From DATLZC01 sp037444005 (lineage in GTDB: Bacteria > Chloroflexota > Dehalococcoidia > DSTF01 > JACRBR01), in assembly GCA_037444005.1 (NCBI GenBank), contig JBBING010000003.1:1-64000 (forward strand): a stretch of DNA of 64,000 nt. The letters run 5' to 3'. Numbering within the stretch: the first letter of the stretch is position 1; each line of letters starts with the position of its first letter. The notes beneath the pieces were generated by a model. It saw only the letters and a list, made by a program, of their open reading frames with translations. It searched no databases and was not told where the DNA came from. Shown here one piece after another: positions 17,345 through 25,420 of this stretch. The position numbers and the translations under genes are program-made.

Positions 17345-18121
17345 TCACACCCGGGTGGCGTACACGAGCACGCGATAGCTGTAGTCGCGGCCCGACCATA
17401 CGCCGCCGCACGTGATCAGCGTCACCGAGTCGACGCCCGTGGCCCGAAGGTACGGCGATGCGTCCTCGTACGGGGAGATGCGATAGATCTGCTGCACGGC
17501 GTACACCAGCGGGCCGGTCGGCGTGTTCACGATGATCTGGTCGCCGGGGACCAGCGTCTCGATGTAGCCGAAGACGACCTTGCCTATCCGGACGTAGTCG
17601 ACGTGGCCGGCGAAGACGGCGTTCCCGCCCTCACCCGGAAAGCCGCCGAGGCCGGGGTGGTTCGGGAAGTCGTACCACACCACATCCCATGGCCCGGAGG
17701 GGTTGGGCATCACGCCGCTGCGGGGCACGGCCCGGGACGACAGCGCGGCGTGTACACCTAGCTTCGGGATGGAGAGGCTGTACCCGGCGATGGAGCGGGC
17801 GGTGGTGACTCCCGGATCGTACGAACCGGAGCTGGAGTATGAGCCCCCGCCTGACGACGTGGTGGCCCCTTGTGGCGGAGGCGGAGGCGCTGGCGTCGGC
17901 GTGGGAGGAACCGGCGTCGGGGTCGGCGACGGGTACGCGAGGTCGCTCGCTGGATAGCCCGAGGCGAACCTGCTCGACGACGCGAACGGGCGCTCCGGCT
18001 CGGCGCCGCCCCGGTTCAGCGTGAACAGCGCGGCGCCCGCGGCGACGGCGACGAGCAGCCCGAGCACAGCGAGGGCCAGCCGGCCCCGGCCCGCGCTGTC
18101 GATGATGCGTCGAATGGACAT
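17345..18121 (-). CDS. sortase (class E/F-like)
   Basis: 258 aa membrane-anchored transpeptidase. One N-terminal membrane helix (residues 15-36), a Pro/Thr-rich stalk of PTPTP repeats, a Gly/Ser linker, then the sortase barrel. Catalytic residues are all visible: His in VFAGHVDYVRIG, Cys in VTLITCGG, Arg in YSYRVLVYA. Start at ATG 18121 with GGAGGAGG 4-8 nt upstream; a longer frame to 18190 has no ribosome site. No sorting-signal (LPxTG-like) substrate was recognised nearby. Sortases attach proteins to cell-surface acceptors, so the presence is informative for the envelope type. Confidence 0.9.
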   Translation of the reverse strand: MSIRRIIDSAGRGRLALAVLGLLVAVAAGAALFTLNRGGAEPERPFASSSRFASGYPASDLAYPSPTPTPVPPTPTPAPPPPPQGATTSSGGGSYSSSGSYDPGVTTARSIAGYSLSIPKLGVHAALSSRAVPRSGVMPNPSGPWDVVWYDFPNHPGLGGFPGEGGNAVFAGHVDYVRIGKVVFGYIETLVPGDQIIVNTPTGPLVYAVQQIYRISPYEDASPYLRATGVDSVTLITCGGVWSGRDYSYRVLVYATRV

Positions 18122-18160
18122 CGCCTCCTCCCCCGCTGAACTATCGGCTCCCGCGACTGC

Positions 18161-18176
18161 GATGTTCAGATGTTCA
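18161..18176. repeat. 8-bp tandem direct repeat
   Basis: GATGTTCA occurs twice without a gap in the 109-bp stretch between the sortase and the small membrane protein. It could be a regulator half-site pair. A CATACT -10-like hexamer on the minus strand lies next to it. Confidence 0.3.
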
Positions 18177-18230
18177 GGAGTATGCCACAAACGGGGACGC
18201 TCGTCGCCTCGTCCCGTGAACGAATCGCCC

Positions 18231-18653
18231 TTACGTCTGGAGGCGGGCGCCGCGAAGTCGGCCCATCAGGGAAACGGCGAGCCCAGCGGCGAGGCCAGTC
18301 GGCGCGCCGAGGAAGACCGCATGCGCGAAGACGAGCGCCGCCGCCCGCGCCGCGGGAGAGTCGAACGACTCGAAGAAGTCGAAGCGTTCGCCGCGCACGG
18401 CGTGCAGCACGACGCTCGCCGCCGCTGAGGTCGCCCACATGAGCGTGCCGAATGCGAGCGCGGCGATAACGGGAACCGCGGGCCGCCGAGCGACCGGAGC
18501 GCCGCGAAGCCACAGGAGGGTCGCCACGGCTGTGGCCACGCCCGCGACCGGCGGCTGGACGAACGGCCAGCGGCCGACGAATTCGGCGGAGAGGGCGAGG
18601 CCGAGAGCGGACGCGAGGGTCAGGGCGAGGGCGAACGCCTGGGTGCGGCCCAT
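18231..18653 (-). CDS. small four-helix membrane protein of unknown function
   Basis: 140 aa, four predicted membrane segments (MGRTQAFALALTLASALG onward), with a short loop VRGERFDFFESFDSPA. No family recognised. A 65-residue upstream extension in the same frame is the complement of the radical SAM coding sequence and has Arg/Ser/Thr bias, so the start was set at ATG 18653, 4 bp after the radical SAM stop. It sits between the radical SAM gene and the sortase on the same strand. Confidence 0.6.
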   Translation of the reverse strand: MGRTQAFALALTLASALGLALSAEFVGRWPFVQPPVAGVATAVATLLWLRGAPVARRPAVPVIAALAFGTLMWATSAAASVVLHAVRGERFDFFESFDSPAARAAALVFAHAVFLGAPTGLAAGLAVSLMGRLRGARLQT

Positions 18654-18657
18654 CGCC

Positions 18658-19953
18658 TCAGCGGGCGGGGGCCTGCGCTTCGAAGAGCGCGATGGCTTCG
18701 TCGCTGGTGCGGTACGGGTCGGGCGCGCCGACGCCCGCTTCGCGGGCCGCCGGAGAGACGTAGACGCAGTAGGGTTCGCTCTCGAGGTAGTCGCCGGTGA
18801 CGCCGAAGGCGCGCGCGCGCGAGCCGCCGCAGACGTCACGGAAGTCACAGAGGCCGCACTTGCCCTTCAGCTTCGTGTAGTCGCGGAGCTCGCGGAAGAG
18901 CGGAGAGTTGCGATAGATGTCGACGAAGCTCTGGGTGCGGACGTTTCCGGCCGGGATCTGGAGGAAGCCCGAAGGGCAGACGTCGCCGATGTGGCTGATG
19001 AACGCGAAGCCGTTGCCGTCGTTGACGCCCTTCATGGTCGACTGGCCCAGGCCGTCCGCGAAGCTGTAGCCGGCGCCGGTCAGGAACATTGAGCCGCCGG
19101 GGCCTGTCGGCGGTCCGCTCGCCTCGCCGCGGCGGGCGGCCTCCGCCGCCTCCTGGCGCCGTCGCTGGATGACCACCCGACGGTAATGCTGCGCCGCCGT
19201 GGAGCGCACGTCGAACGGCGCCACCTTCGAGAGGTCGTACATCCAATTGAAGACCTGCTCGTGCTCCTCGGGCGAGATCATGTCCTCGTGCGATCCGCGG
19301 CCCGTCGGCACCAGGAAGAAGAAATTGAGCATCACCGCCTTCCGCTCGGCGGCGATTTCGGCGATGCGGTCGAGCTCGTGCAGGTTGTGGCGGCTGACCG
19401 TCGTGCCGATCTGCAGCGACATGCCCAGGTCGGCCAGCATATCCATGATTTCGAGCGTCCGCTTGAAGGACCCAGGCGTCTTGCGGAAGGCGTCATGGCT
19501 CTCCGCCGTGGCGCCGTCGAGCGAAATATGCGTCCGGGTCACACCGGCGTCACGCGCCTTCTTCAGCCGCTCGCGCGTCACCAGCGCCGTCGCGGAGGGC
19601 GACATCGCGACGCGGAGGCCCGACTGCGTCGCGTACGAGATCAGGTCGAAGAGGTCCGGCCGCATCATCGGGTCGCCGCCGGTGATGATGAGAATCGGGC
19701 CGCCGATCTCGACGAGCTGGTCGATGAGGCGGAAGCCTTCCTCGGTGGTCAGCTCGCGGGGGTCGCGGCGCGGGATCGCTTCGGCCCTGCAGTGGACGCA
19801 GCGGAGCGCGCAGGCGCGAGTGGTCTCCCACGCGACGGTGAAGGGCGTCTTGTCGAAGTCGACGTCGGCGACCGGCGGTTTCGGGCGCGTCCCTCTGTCC
19901 GCGATCTCCGAATGTCGCATCGTGGAGTCGACGATGGCGGGCCGGTCAGCCAT
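18658..19953 (-). CDS. radical SAM/SPASM-domain protein
   Basis: 431 aa. The 4Fe-4S cluster motif CxxxCxxC is in TRACALRCVHCRAEA near residue 48, followed by the GGDP motif, and the C-terminal SPASM cysteines are in CPSGF, CGLCDFRDVCGG and EPYCVYV. This matches the AhbC/AhbD/NirJ-like group (family close to TIGR04053), whose members act in haem synthesis or peptide modification. No precursor peptide or haem genes adjoin it. Start ATG 19953 lies 9 nt after a minus-strand GATAAT, suggesting a nearly leaderless mRNA. Confidence 0.88.
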   Translation of the reverse strand: MADRPAIVDSTMRHSEIADRGTRPKPPVADVDFDKTPFTVAWETTRACALRCVHCRAEAIPRRDPRELTTEEGFRLIDQLVEIGGPILIITGGDPMMRPDLFDLISYATQSGLRVAMSPSATALVTRERLKKARDAGVTRTHISLDGATAESHDAFRKTPGSFKRTLEIMDMLADLGMSLQIGTTVSRHNLHELDRIAEIAAERKAVMLNFFFLVPTGRGSHEDMISPEEHEQVFNWMYDLSKVAPFDVRSTAAQHYRRVVIQRRRQEAAEAARRGEASGPPTGPGGSMFLTGAGYSFADGLGQSTMKGVNDGNGFAFISHIGDVCPSGFLQIPAGNVRTQSFVDIYRNSPLFRELRDYTKLKGKCGLCDFRDVCGGSRARAFGVTGDYLESEPYCVYVSPAAREAGVGAPDPYRTSDEAIALFEAQAPAR

Positions 19954-20042
19954 GACACGATCATTATCCGGGAGCCCCGATCCCCGGACAAGGGACGGTG
20001 GATACAGCCGTCGCCGAGCTTTTCCGTGACTTCGGGTGAGGC

Positions 20043-20048
20043 TATGCT
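20043..20048 (+). promoter_or_regulatory. -10-like hexamer of a leaderless GAF gene
   Basis: TATGCT with 7 nt to ATG 20056. The in-frame ATG at 20044 lies inside this hexamer, so the later ATG was used as start. Confidence 0.45.
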
Positions 20049-20055
20049 GGCGACG

Positions 20056-20607
20056 ATGGTGTCGCCACCCGTGAGCCGGGCGCCCGCGTCCCGTACGCCC
20101 GAGGCGGAATCGGATCCCGAATACGAGGCGTTGCTCGCGCTGGCGCGGGTCTGCGCGCGGCGCGGCCCCGACGCGCATCCGCTCGACAAGCTGCAGGATG
20201 TCGTCGACCTGGCGAGAGAGCTGACCGGGGCCCGCTACGCCGCGCTGGCCGTCACGGACGAACGAAACCGCACCGAGGGCTTCGTGGTGTCCGGCCTGGA
20301 CTCCGCGACGCTCCGCCGCTTGAAGACGCCTCCACAGGGGCATGGCCCCCTCGGTGTCTTGCGGGCGGACGGCCGTCCGGTGCGATACGACAACCTGGAT
20401 GCGGTGCGGAACGCGTTCGGCTTCCCGCCGAAGCACCCCGTGATGCGGACGCTCATGGGAACGCCCATCTGGGTACGCGGGACGGTCCGCGGGAGCCTGT
20501 ACGTCACCGATCGCGACGGCGGGAAGCCGTTCCGAGATCGGGACGAGGCGACGCTACTGACGCTCGCGCGACACGCCGCGAACATCATCGAGCGGGACTG
20601 GTACTGA
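20056..20607 (+). CDS. GAF-domain protein
   Basis: 183 aa, a single GAF domain (ELTGARYAALAVTDERNRTEGF to the C-terminal LLTLARHAANIIER). Small-molecule or redox/light sensing domain with no attached output domain, so it may be a stand-alone sensor or partner of a kinase. Start chosen by the -10 hexamer 7 nt upstream. It is divergent from the radical SAM gene and 3 bp before the FAH gene. Confidence 0.8.
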   Translation: MVSPPVSRAPASRTPEAESDPEYEALLALARVCARRGPDAHPLDKLQDVVDLARELTGARYAALAVTDERNRTEGFVVSGLDSATLRRLKTPPQGHGPLGVLRADGRPVRYDNLDAVRNAFGFPPKHPVMRTLMGTPIWVRGTVRGSLYVTDRDGGKPFRDRDEATLLTLARHAANIIERDWY

Positions 20608-20610
20608 GCG

Positions 20611-21543
20611 GTGCGCCTGCTGACGTACGCTTCGCCGCGAGGTCCCCGTCTGGGGGCGGTGCTCGATGGCGTTGTGTTCGACCTCGCGGACGAGGCGAAC
20701 GCGCTCGGCCTGCCCCCGCTTCCCTCTGACATGCTCGCGTTCATCGAGGCAGGGCTTGGTGCCCTCAGCGCCGCGCGAGCAACCCTCGACGCCGTGCGTG
20801 AGGCCGGCAGGACCGGCGTGCCACTCGAACGCGTACGTCTGCTCGCGCCCATCCCGCGCCCGCGCAAGAACGTGATGTGCGTCGGGTTAAACTACGCTGA
20901 GCACGCGCGGGAGTCGCAAAGCGTGAGCGGACCCGGCCTACCCGAGGTTCCGGTGTTCTTCACGAAGGCGCCGACCTGCGTCATCGGGCCCGACGAACCG
21001 ATCCCGTATCCCGAGGGCGTGAGCGAGGCCGTGGACTGGGAGGCGGAGCTAGTCGCGGTCATCGGCCGACGGGTCCGCGACGTGGCGGCGTCGGCTGCGC
21101 TCGAGTGCGTGTTCGGGTACATGGCCGGGAACGACGTGACGGCCCGCGATTTGCAGAGAGCGCACCAGCAGTGGTTCAAGGGCAAGAGCCTCGACGGCTT
21201 CTATCCCCTCGGGCCGTGGATCGTGACCGCAGACGAAATCCCGGACCCGCAATCGCTCCAAATCCGCCTGCGGGTGGACGGCGTGACGAAGCAGGATGCA
21301 AGCACAGCGGACATGATCACGCCCGTCGCAGGGCTCATCGCGTCGCTGTCGAGAGGGATGACGCTGGAGCCGGGCGACCTTTTGATGACGGGCACGCCGG
21401 CGGGTGTAGGCGTCGGAAGGACGCCGCCGGAGTTCCTGCGGCTGGGAAATGTCGTCGAGGTCGAGATCGAACGCATCGGCGTGTTGCGGAACCGGGTGGA
21501 GCTGAGGCGGGGTCCGGCGCTTTCGAGCGCGTCGGGCGCTTGA
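20611..21543 (+). CDS. fumarylacetoacetate hydrolase family protein
   Basis: 310 aa. FAH catalytic core: VMCVGLNYAEHARES, the metal ligands in WEAELVAVIGRRVRDV, GNDVTARDLQ, KGKSLDGFYPLGPW and LMTGTPAGVG. The N-terminal beta domain is present. Enzymes of this group hydrolyse or decarboxylate acyl-pyruvates and aromatic ring-cleavage products. GTG start, 3 bp after the GAF gene stop. Confidence 0.9.
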   Translation: MRLLTYASPRGPRLGAVLDGVVFDLADEANALGLPPLPSDMLAFIEAGLGALSAARATLDAVREAGRTGVPLERVRLLAPIPRPRKNVMCVGLNYAEHARESQSVSGPGLPEVPVFFTKAPTCVIGPDEPIPYPEGVSEAVDWEAELVAVIGRRVRDVAASAALECVFGYMAGNDVTARDLQRAHQQWFKGKSLDGFYPLGPWIVTADEIPDPQSLQIRLRVDGVTKQDASTADMITPVAGLIASLSRGMTLEPGDLLMTGTPAGVGVGRTPPEFLRLGNVVEVEIERIGVLRNRVELRRGPALSSASGA

Positions 21544-21544
21544 G

Positions 21545-21550
21545 TACAAT
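21545..21550 (+). promoter_or_regulatory. -10-like hexamer upstream of galU
   Basis: TACAAT, 33 bp before the GTG of galU, followed by AGGAGG. No good -35 seen. Confidence 0.4.
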
Positions 21551-21583
21551 GGCCGCGCATCGGCCCCTCGGCAGGAGGCGCGC

Positions 21584-22450
21584 GTGAAGGTCCGAAAGGC
21601 TGTGGTGCTCGCCGCCGGGTACGGCACCCGTCTGCTGCCGGCGACCAAGGCGCAACCCAAGGAAGCGCTCCCCCTCGTCGACAAGCCCATCATCCAGTAC
21701 ACGGTCGAGGAAGCGGTCGAATCGGGCATCACGCACGTCATCATCGTGACCGCGATGGGTAAGCGGGCGATCGAGGATCATTTCGACCGCTCGCTCGAGC
21801 TGGAGATGGCGCTCCGCGAGAAGGGGGATCTCGAGCGTCTCGCCGAGGTCCAGCGTATCTCCGAGCTGGCCAACATCGTGTACGTGCGCCAGAAGCAGCA
21901 GCTTGGCATCGGCCACGCCGTGCTGCAGACGCGAGACCTCGTGGGCAGCGAGCCCTTCGTCCTCTTCTTCCCCGATGACGTCATCGTGGCCGAGAGGCCG
22001 GTGGCGCTCCAGATGATCGGCGTGTTCAAGGAGTTCGACGGGCCAGTGCTGGGCGTGCAACGGGTGCCCAAAGAGGAGATCTCGCAGTACGGCGTCGTCG
22101 AAGGCGAGCCGGTACGTGAAGGAGTGTGGCGCGTCCGGTCGCTCGTCGAAAAGCCCGACCCCGATGAAGCGCCCTCCGACCTCGGTATCGTCGGCCGCTA
22201 CGTCCTGACGCCCGACGTCTTCGACATCATCGAGCGCACCCCTCCCGGAAAAAACGGCGAAATCCAGATCACCGACGCGTTGAACACGCTAGCCGGCCGC
22301 CGGCCGATGTTCGCGTACCAGTTCGAGGGCAAGCGGTACGACACCGGGCGCCCGCTCGGCTTCCTTCAGGCGTCGGTGGAGCTCGCCCTCCGGCGCCCCG
22401 ACATCGGGCCGAAGTTTCGCGAATACCTCCGGAACCTGGAGCTCGACTGA
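21584..22450 (+). CDS. galU: UTP-glucose-1-phosphate uridylyltransferase
   Basis: 288 aa. The nucleotidyltransferase start VVLAAGYGTRLLPATKAQPK, followed by EALPLVDKPIIQYTVEEAVE, and PDDVI, VEKPDPDEAPSDLGIVGRYVL and GEIQITDAL are standard GalU. Makes UDP-glucose for surface glycans and glycolipids. GTG start with AGGAGG 8 nt upstream. Its neighbours (unknown gene 3 bp downstream) belong to the same transcript. Confidence 0.95.
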   Translation: MKVRKAVVLAAGYGTRLLPATKAQPKEALPLVDKPIIQYTVEEAVESGITHVIIVTAMGKRAIEDHFDRSLELEMALREKGDLERLAEVQRISELANIVYVRQKQQLGIGHAVLQTRDLVGSEPFVLFFPDDVIVAERPVALQMIGVFKEFDGPVLGVQRVPKEEISQYGVVEGEPVREGVWRVRSLVEKPDPDEAPSDLGIVGRYVLTPDVFDIIERTPPGKNGEIQITDALNTLAGRRPMFAYQFEGKRYDTGRPLGFLQASVELALRRPDIGPKFREYLRNLELD

Positions 22451-22452
22451 CC

Positions 22453-23757
22453 ATGCGCATCCTGTCCCTGGGGTTCCCGATGCCGGGACCGCGCGTGGAC
22501 AACTACAACTTCCTCAGCGCGCCCACGCTCTCCGACTACGAAGCCGTCGTCGTCGAGCCGGGCAGCTTCTCGCGCGTGGTCGAGGAAGTCGTCGCGGGCG
22601 AGGGCGAGCATCGCACGTTCTTCGATGAGCCCGTCGTGAACGGGACCACGGGACCGGGAGTGGTCGGCCTGGCCGACCTGCTACGGGATCGTCAGCGGCA
22701 GACGGCTCGATTGCTCGCCGGCGGCGGGACCGCGGTCGTGTTCGCGTACCCCGACGTCGTCCACACGAACGTGGCCGGCTTCACCGGATGCGACCGCTAC
22801 TTCTGGCTCCCGGCGCCTGCGGGCCTCGCGTGGCGGGAACCCCACCTCGTACGGGCTGCGGGGGATCGCCTGGGCGACGTCGACCGCGACCACCCGTTCG
22901 CCGAAGCGGTCGACGCTATGGCGAAATACGTCGGCTTCCGGGCGGAGTTCACGGGTGAGGCGGTCAAGGCCGGCTCGGGAAAGGTCTTCTCCCGGAGTCC
23001 AGGCGGGAGCGCCATTGGTGTGGAGTTCCCCGTAGCGGGCGGCGTCGTGGTGTTCCTTCCGGCGCTGCGGAAGGCGCCCTCGGCCGACGACCGGTATCGC
23101 ATTTCGAACGCGTTGCAGGACGCCATCGCGCGGACGGCCGGCCGGTTGGACGAGGCCGCGCCCGCATGGCTCGGCGACTACCCGCTTCCCGGACTCGCCG
23201 ACGCGGAGGCCGAGCTGGCGGAGGCGCGCGTGCGCCTGGAAGAGGCGGCCGCCGAGGTCCGCGAGGCGCAAGCCCGCAAGACCGCGCTCGACCGACGCCG
23301 GCGCATCCTGTGGCTGGGATCCGGCCCCGCTCTCGTGGACGCGCTCAAGGATGCCCTGAGCGTGCTCGGCTTCACCGTCGCCGGAGGCTTCGGTGAGCCG
23401 TTGACCGCGACCATCGACGATCAGCGCGTCGCGGTCGAAGCGGCGGCCAGCGATGGCGAGGTCGGGCTGGACCCGCATTACCGGCTGCGCGCCCGGATCG
23501 AAGCTGCTATCGCAGAAGGGAAAGCAGTCCCGCGAGGGGTCGTCTTCGTGAACGGCTACCGGCAGCGGCCGCCCGCCGACCGGCCGACGCAGTACGCGCA
23601 GGCGCTTCGCGTGGCGGCCGAATCCATGCGATACTGCGTCGCGACGACGGACCAGCTCTATCAGGCGGTGCGGAGCGCGATGGAAGGCGAGCAGGGAACC
23701 GTCGCGCGGTTCCGGGAGTTGCTCCTCTCGACGGACGGAGCGCTGCGTCTCGATTGA
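22453..23757 (+). CDS. hypothetical protein with a central coiled coil
   Basis: 434 aa, not recognised. An N-terminal alpha/beta domain (about 1-230) opens with MRILSLGFPMPGPRVDNYNFLS, followed by a coiled coil rich in Ala/Glu/Arg (about 243-285) and a C-terminal domain beginning ILWLGSGPALVDALKDALSVLGF with PRGVVFVNGYRQ near residue 375. The C-terminal part could be a nuclease-like or Rossmann-like fold; I cannot decide. No signal peptide or membrane helix. 2 bp after galU. Confidence 0.6.
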   Translation: MRILSLGFPMPGPRVDNYNFLSAPTLSDYEAVVVEPGSFSRVVEEVVAGEGEHRTFFDEPVVNGTTGPGVVGLADLLRDRQRQTARLLAGGGTAVVFAYPDVVHTNVAGFTGCDRYFWLPAPAGLAWREPHLVRAAGDRLGDVDRDHPFAEAVDAMAKYVGFRAEFTGEAVKAGSGKVFSRSPGGSAIGVEFPVAGGVVVFLPALRKAPSADDRYRISNALQDAIARTAGRLDEAAPAWLGDYPLPGLADAEAELAEARVRLEEAAAEVREAQARKTALDRRRRILWLGSGPALVDALKDALSVLGFTVAGGFGEPLTATIDDQRVAVEAAASDGEVGLDPHYRLRARIEAAIAEGKAVPRGVVFVNGYRQRPPADRPTQYAQALRVAAESMRYCVATTDQLYQAVRSAMEGEQGTVARFRELLLSTDGALRLD

Positions 23758-23770
23758 CAGGGAGGTGTGC

Positions 23771-24574
23771 ATGACGGCGGCTTCGGGTCCTGACTGGGCG
23801 CTGATTCTGGGCGCATCCAGCGGGTTCGGCGGCGCGACGAGCCTCGAACTCGCGCGCGCCGGCCTGAACATTTTCGGCGTGCATCTCGACATGCGGGCCA
23901 CGCTTCCGAACGCGGAACGGATCCGCGACGAGATTCTGGGCATGGGCCGGCAGGCCGTGTTCTTCAACGTGAACGCCGCTGACGCCGAGAAGCGACGGAT
24001 GGTCGTCGACGCTATCCGCGAGCGATTCCAGCAGGACGGCGGGGGGCGCGTGCGCGTGCTCCTGCACTCGTTGGCGTTCGGTACGCTGAACCCGTTCATC
24101 GCTGAGTCGCCCAAGGATGCCATCACCCAGAAGCAAATGGAGATGACGCTGGACGTGATGGCGCACAGCCTCGTGTACTGGACGCAGGACCTGGTGGCGG
24201 CGGGCCTCCTGACGCGCGGCAGCCGCATCTTCGCGATGACGAGTTCGGGGTCGACCCGCGTCATCAAGTCCTACGGCGCTGTGTCCGCCGCCAAGGCGGC
24301 GCTCGAGTCGCACATCCGGCAGCTCGCGTTCGAGCTCGCGCCCATGGGCATCACGGCGAACGCGATTCGCGCGGGGGTGACGGACACGCCGGCGTTGCGC
24401 CGCATTCCGGGAGGGGTCGAACTGCTCGAGCGCGCGCAGCGGCTCAACCCGAGCGGGCGCGCCACGCGGCCCGAAGACGTCGCCAAGGCGATCGCGGCGC
24501 TCATCGACGAGCGTTTGTACTGGATGACCGGGAACGTCATCGGTGTCGACGGCGGCGAGGACATCACCGGCTGA
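23771..24574 (+). CDS. FabI-like short-chain dehydrogenase/enoyl reductase
   Basis: 267 aa SDR-fold protein. Nucleotide-binding motif is atypical (ILGASSGFGGATSLELARAG). The catalytic pair is spaced Y-x6-K (SYGAVSAAKAAL), as in enoyl-ACP reductase FabI, rather than the Y-x3-K of classical SDRs, and YWMTGNVIGVDGGEDITG is a FabI-type end. Likely reduces an enoyl-ACP/CoA. GGAGGTG precedes ATG 23771. Confidence 0.8.
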   Translation: MTAASGPDWALILGASSGFGGATSLELARAGLNIFGVHLDMRATLPNAERIRDEILGMGRQAVFFNVNAADAEKRRMVVDAIRERFQQDGGGRVRVLLHSLAFGTLNPFIAESPKDAITQKQMEMTLDVMAHSLVYWTQDLVAAGLLTRGSRIFAMTSSGSTRVIKSYGAVSAAKAALESHIRQLAFELAPMGITANAIRAGVTDTPALRRIPGGVELLERAQRLNPSGRATRPEDVAKAIAALIDERLYWMTGNVIGVDGGEDITG

Positions 24575-24595
24575 TCGCCGGCGCTCTCCCCGCAC

Positions 24596-25420
24596 ATGAC
24601 CGCGACGGTGCCCCCCGAGACGACCCCCGCGACGCGCGTGTTCGTCGCCCACGGCGCGCAGGTCTTCGCGCGTCTCTGGGACGGCGCCGAGCCAACCGTG
24701 CTGATCCTCCACGGGTGGGGTAGCAAGGGCGAACGCTGGCTTCGCGTTGCCCAGGGGCTCGCCGAGGCAGGCTGGGCCGTCTGTCTCCCTGACCTGCCCG
24801 GCTTCGGCGAGAGCCCGCCACCGCCCGCGCCGTGGGCTGTGGAGGACTACGCGCACGCCGTCGACGAGATGACGCGCGAGCTCGGAGCCCCAACGACCTT
24901 CGTGGTCGCGCATTCGTTCGGCTCGAGGATCGCCATTCGCCTCGCTGCGACCGGACGGGCGGGCATCCGCGCTATGCTGCTCACCGGCGCGGCAGGGCTC
25001 CGGCCGCGGATCACGTGGCGACGGCGGCTACTGAGCCGGGCCGCGCGGGCCGGCGCCGCCGTCTTCGCGCTGCCCCCTCTGCGGCCAGCCGCCGACCTCG
25101 CGCGGCGGGCGCTGTATCGCGCGATCGGCTCCATGGACTACTACCTGGCCCGCGGGGTGATGCGGGACACGTTCCGGCTCGTGGTCGAAGAGGACCTGGC
25201 GAACGACATGCGGGCGGTCAATGTGCCGGTGAAGCTGCTCTGGGGCGCCGACGACCGCGCGACGCCCCTCAGCGACGGCCGCCGTATGGCCGGCCTCATC
25301 CCCGGAGCGGAGCTCGAGGTCGTGGAGGGTGTGGGCCACGCCCTGCCCCACGAGCGCCCCGAGCTTCTCGTGTCTCGTGCGCGGGCGTTCTTCGAGACGG
25401 CGCGGGGAGCGGCCCGATGA
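24596..25420 (+). CDS. alpha/beta-hydrolase
   Basis: 274 aa. Oxyanion loop HGWGSKGERW, nucleophile elbow VVAHSFGSR (Ser), acid LLWGADDRATP (Asp) and His in VEGVGHALPHERP complete a catalytic triad. Substrate unknown. Its stop overlaps the Mur-ligase-like gene (ATGA), which places it in the cell-envelope gene set that follows. Confidence 0.88.
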   Translation: MTATVPPETTPATRVFVAHGAQVFARLWDGAEPTVLILHGWGSKGERWLRVAQGLAEAGWAVCLPDLPGFGESPPPPAPWAVEDYAHAVDEMTRELGAPTTFVVAHSFGSRIAIRLAATGRAGIRAMLLTGAAGLRPRITWRRRLLSRAARAGAAVFALPPLRPAADLARRALYRAIGSMDYYLARGVMRDTFRLVVEEDLANDMRAVNVPVKLLWGADDRATPLSDGRRMAGLIPGAELEVVEGVGHALPHERPELLVSRARAFFETARGAAR

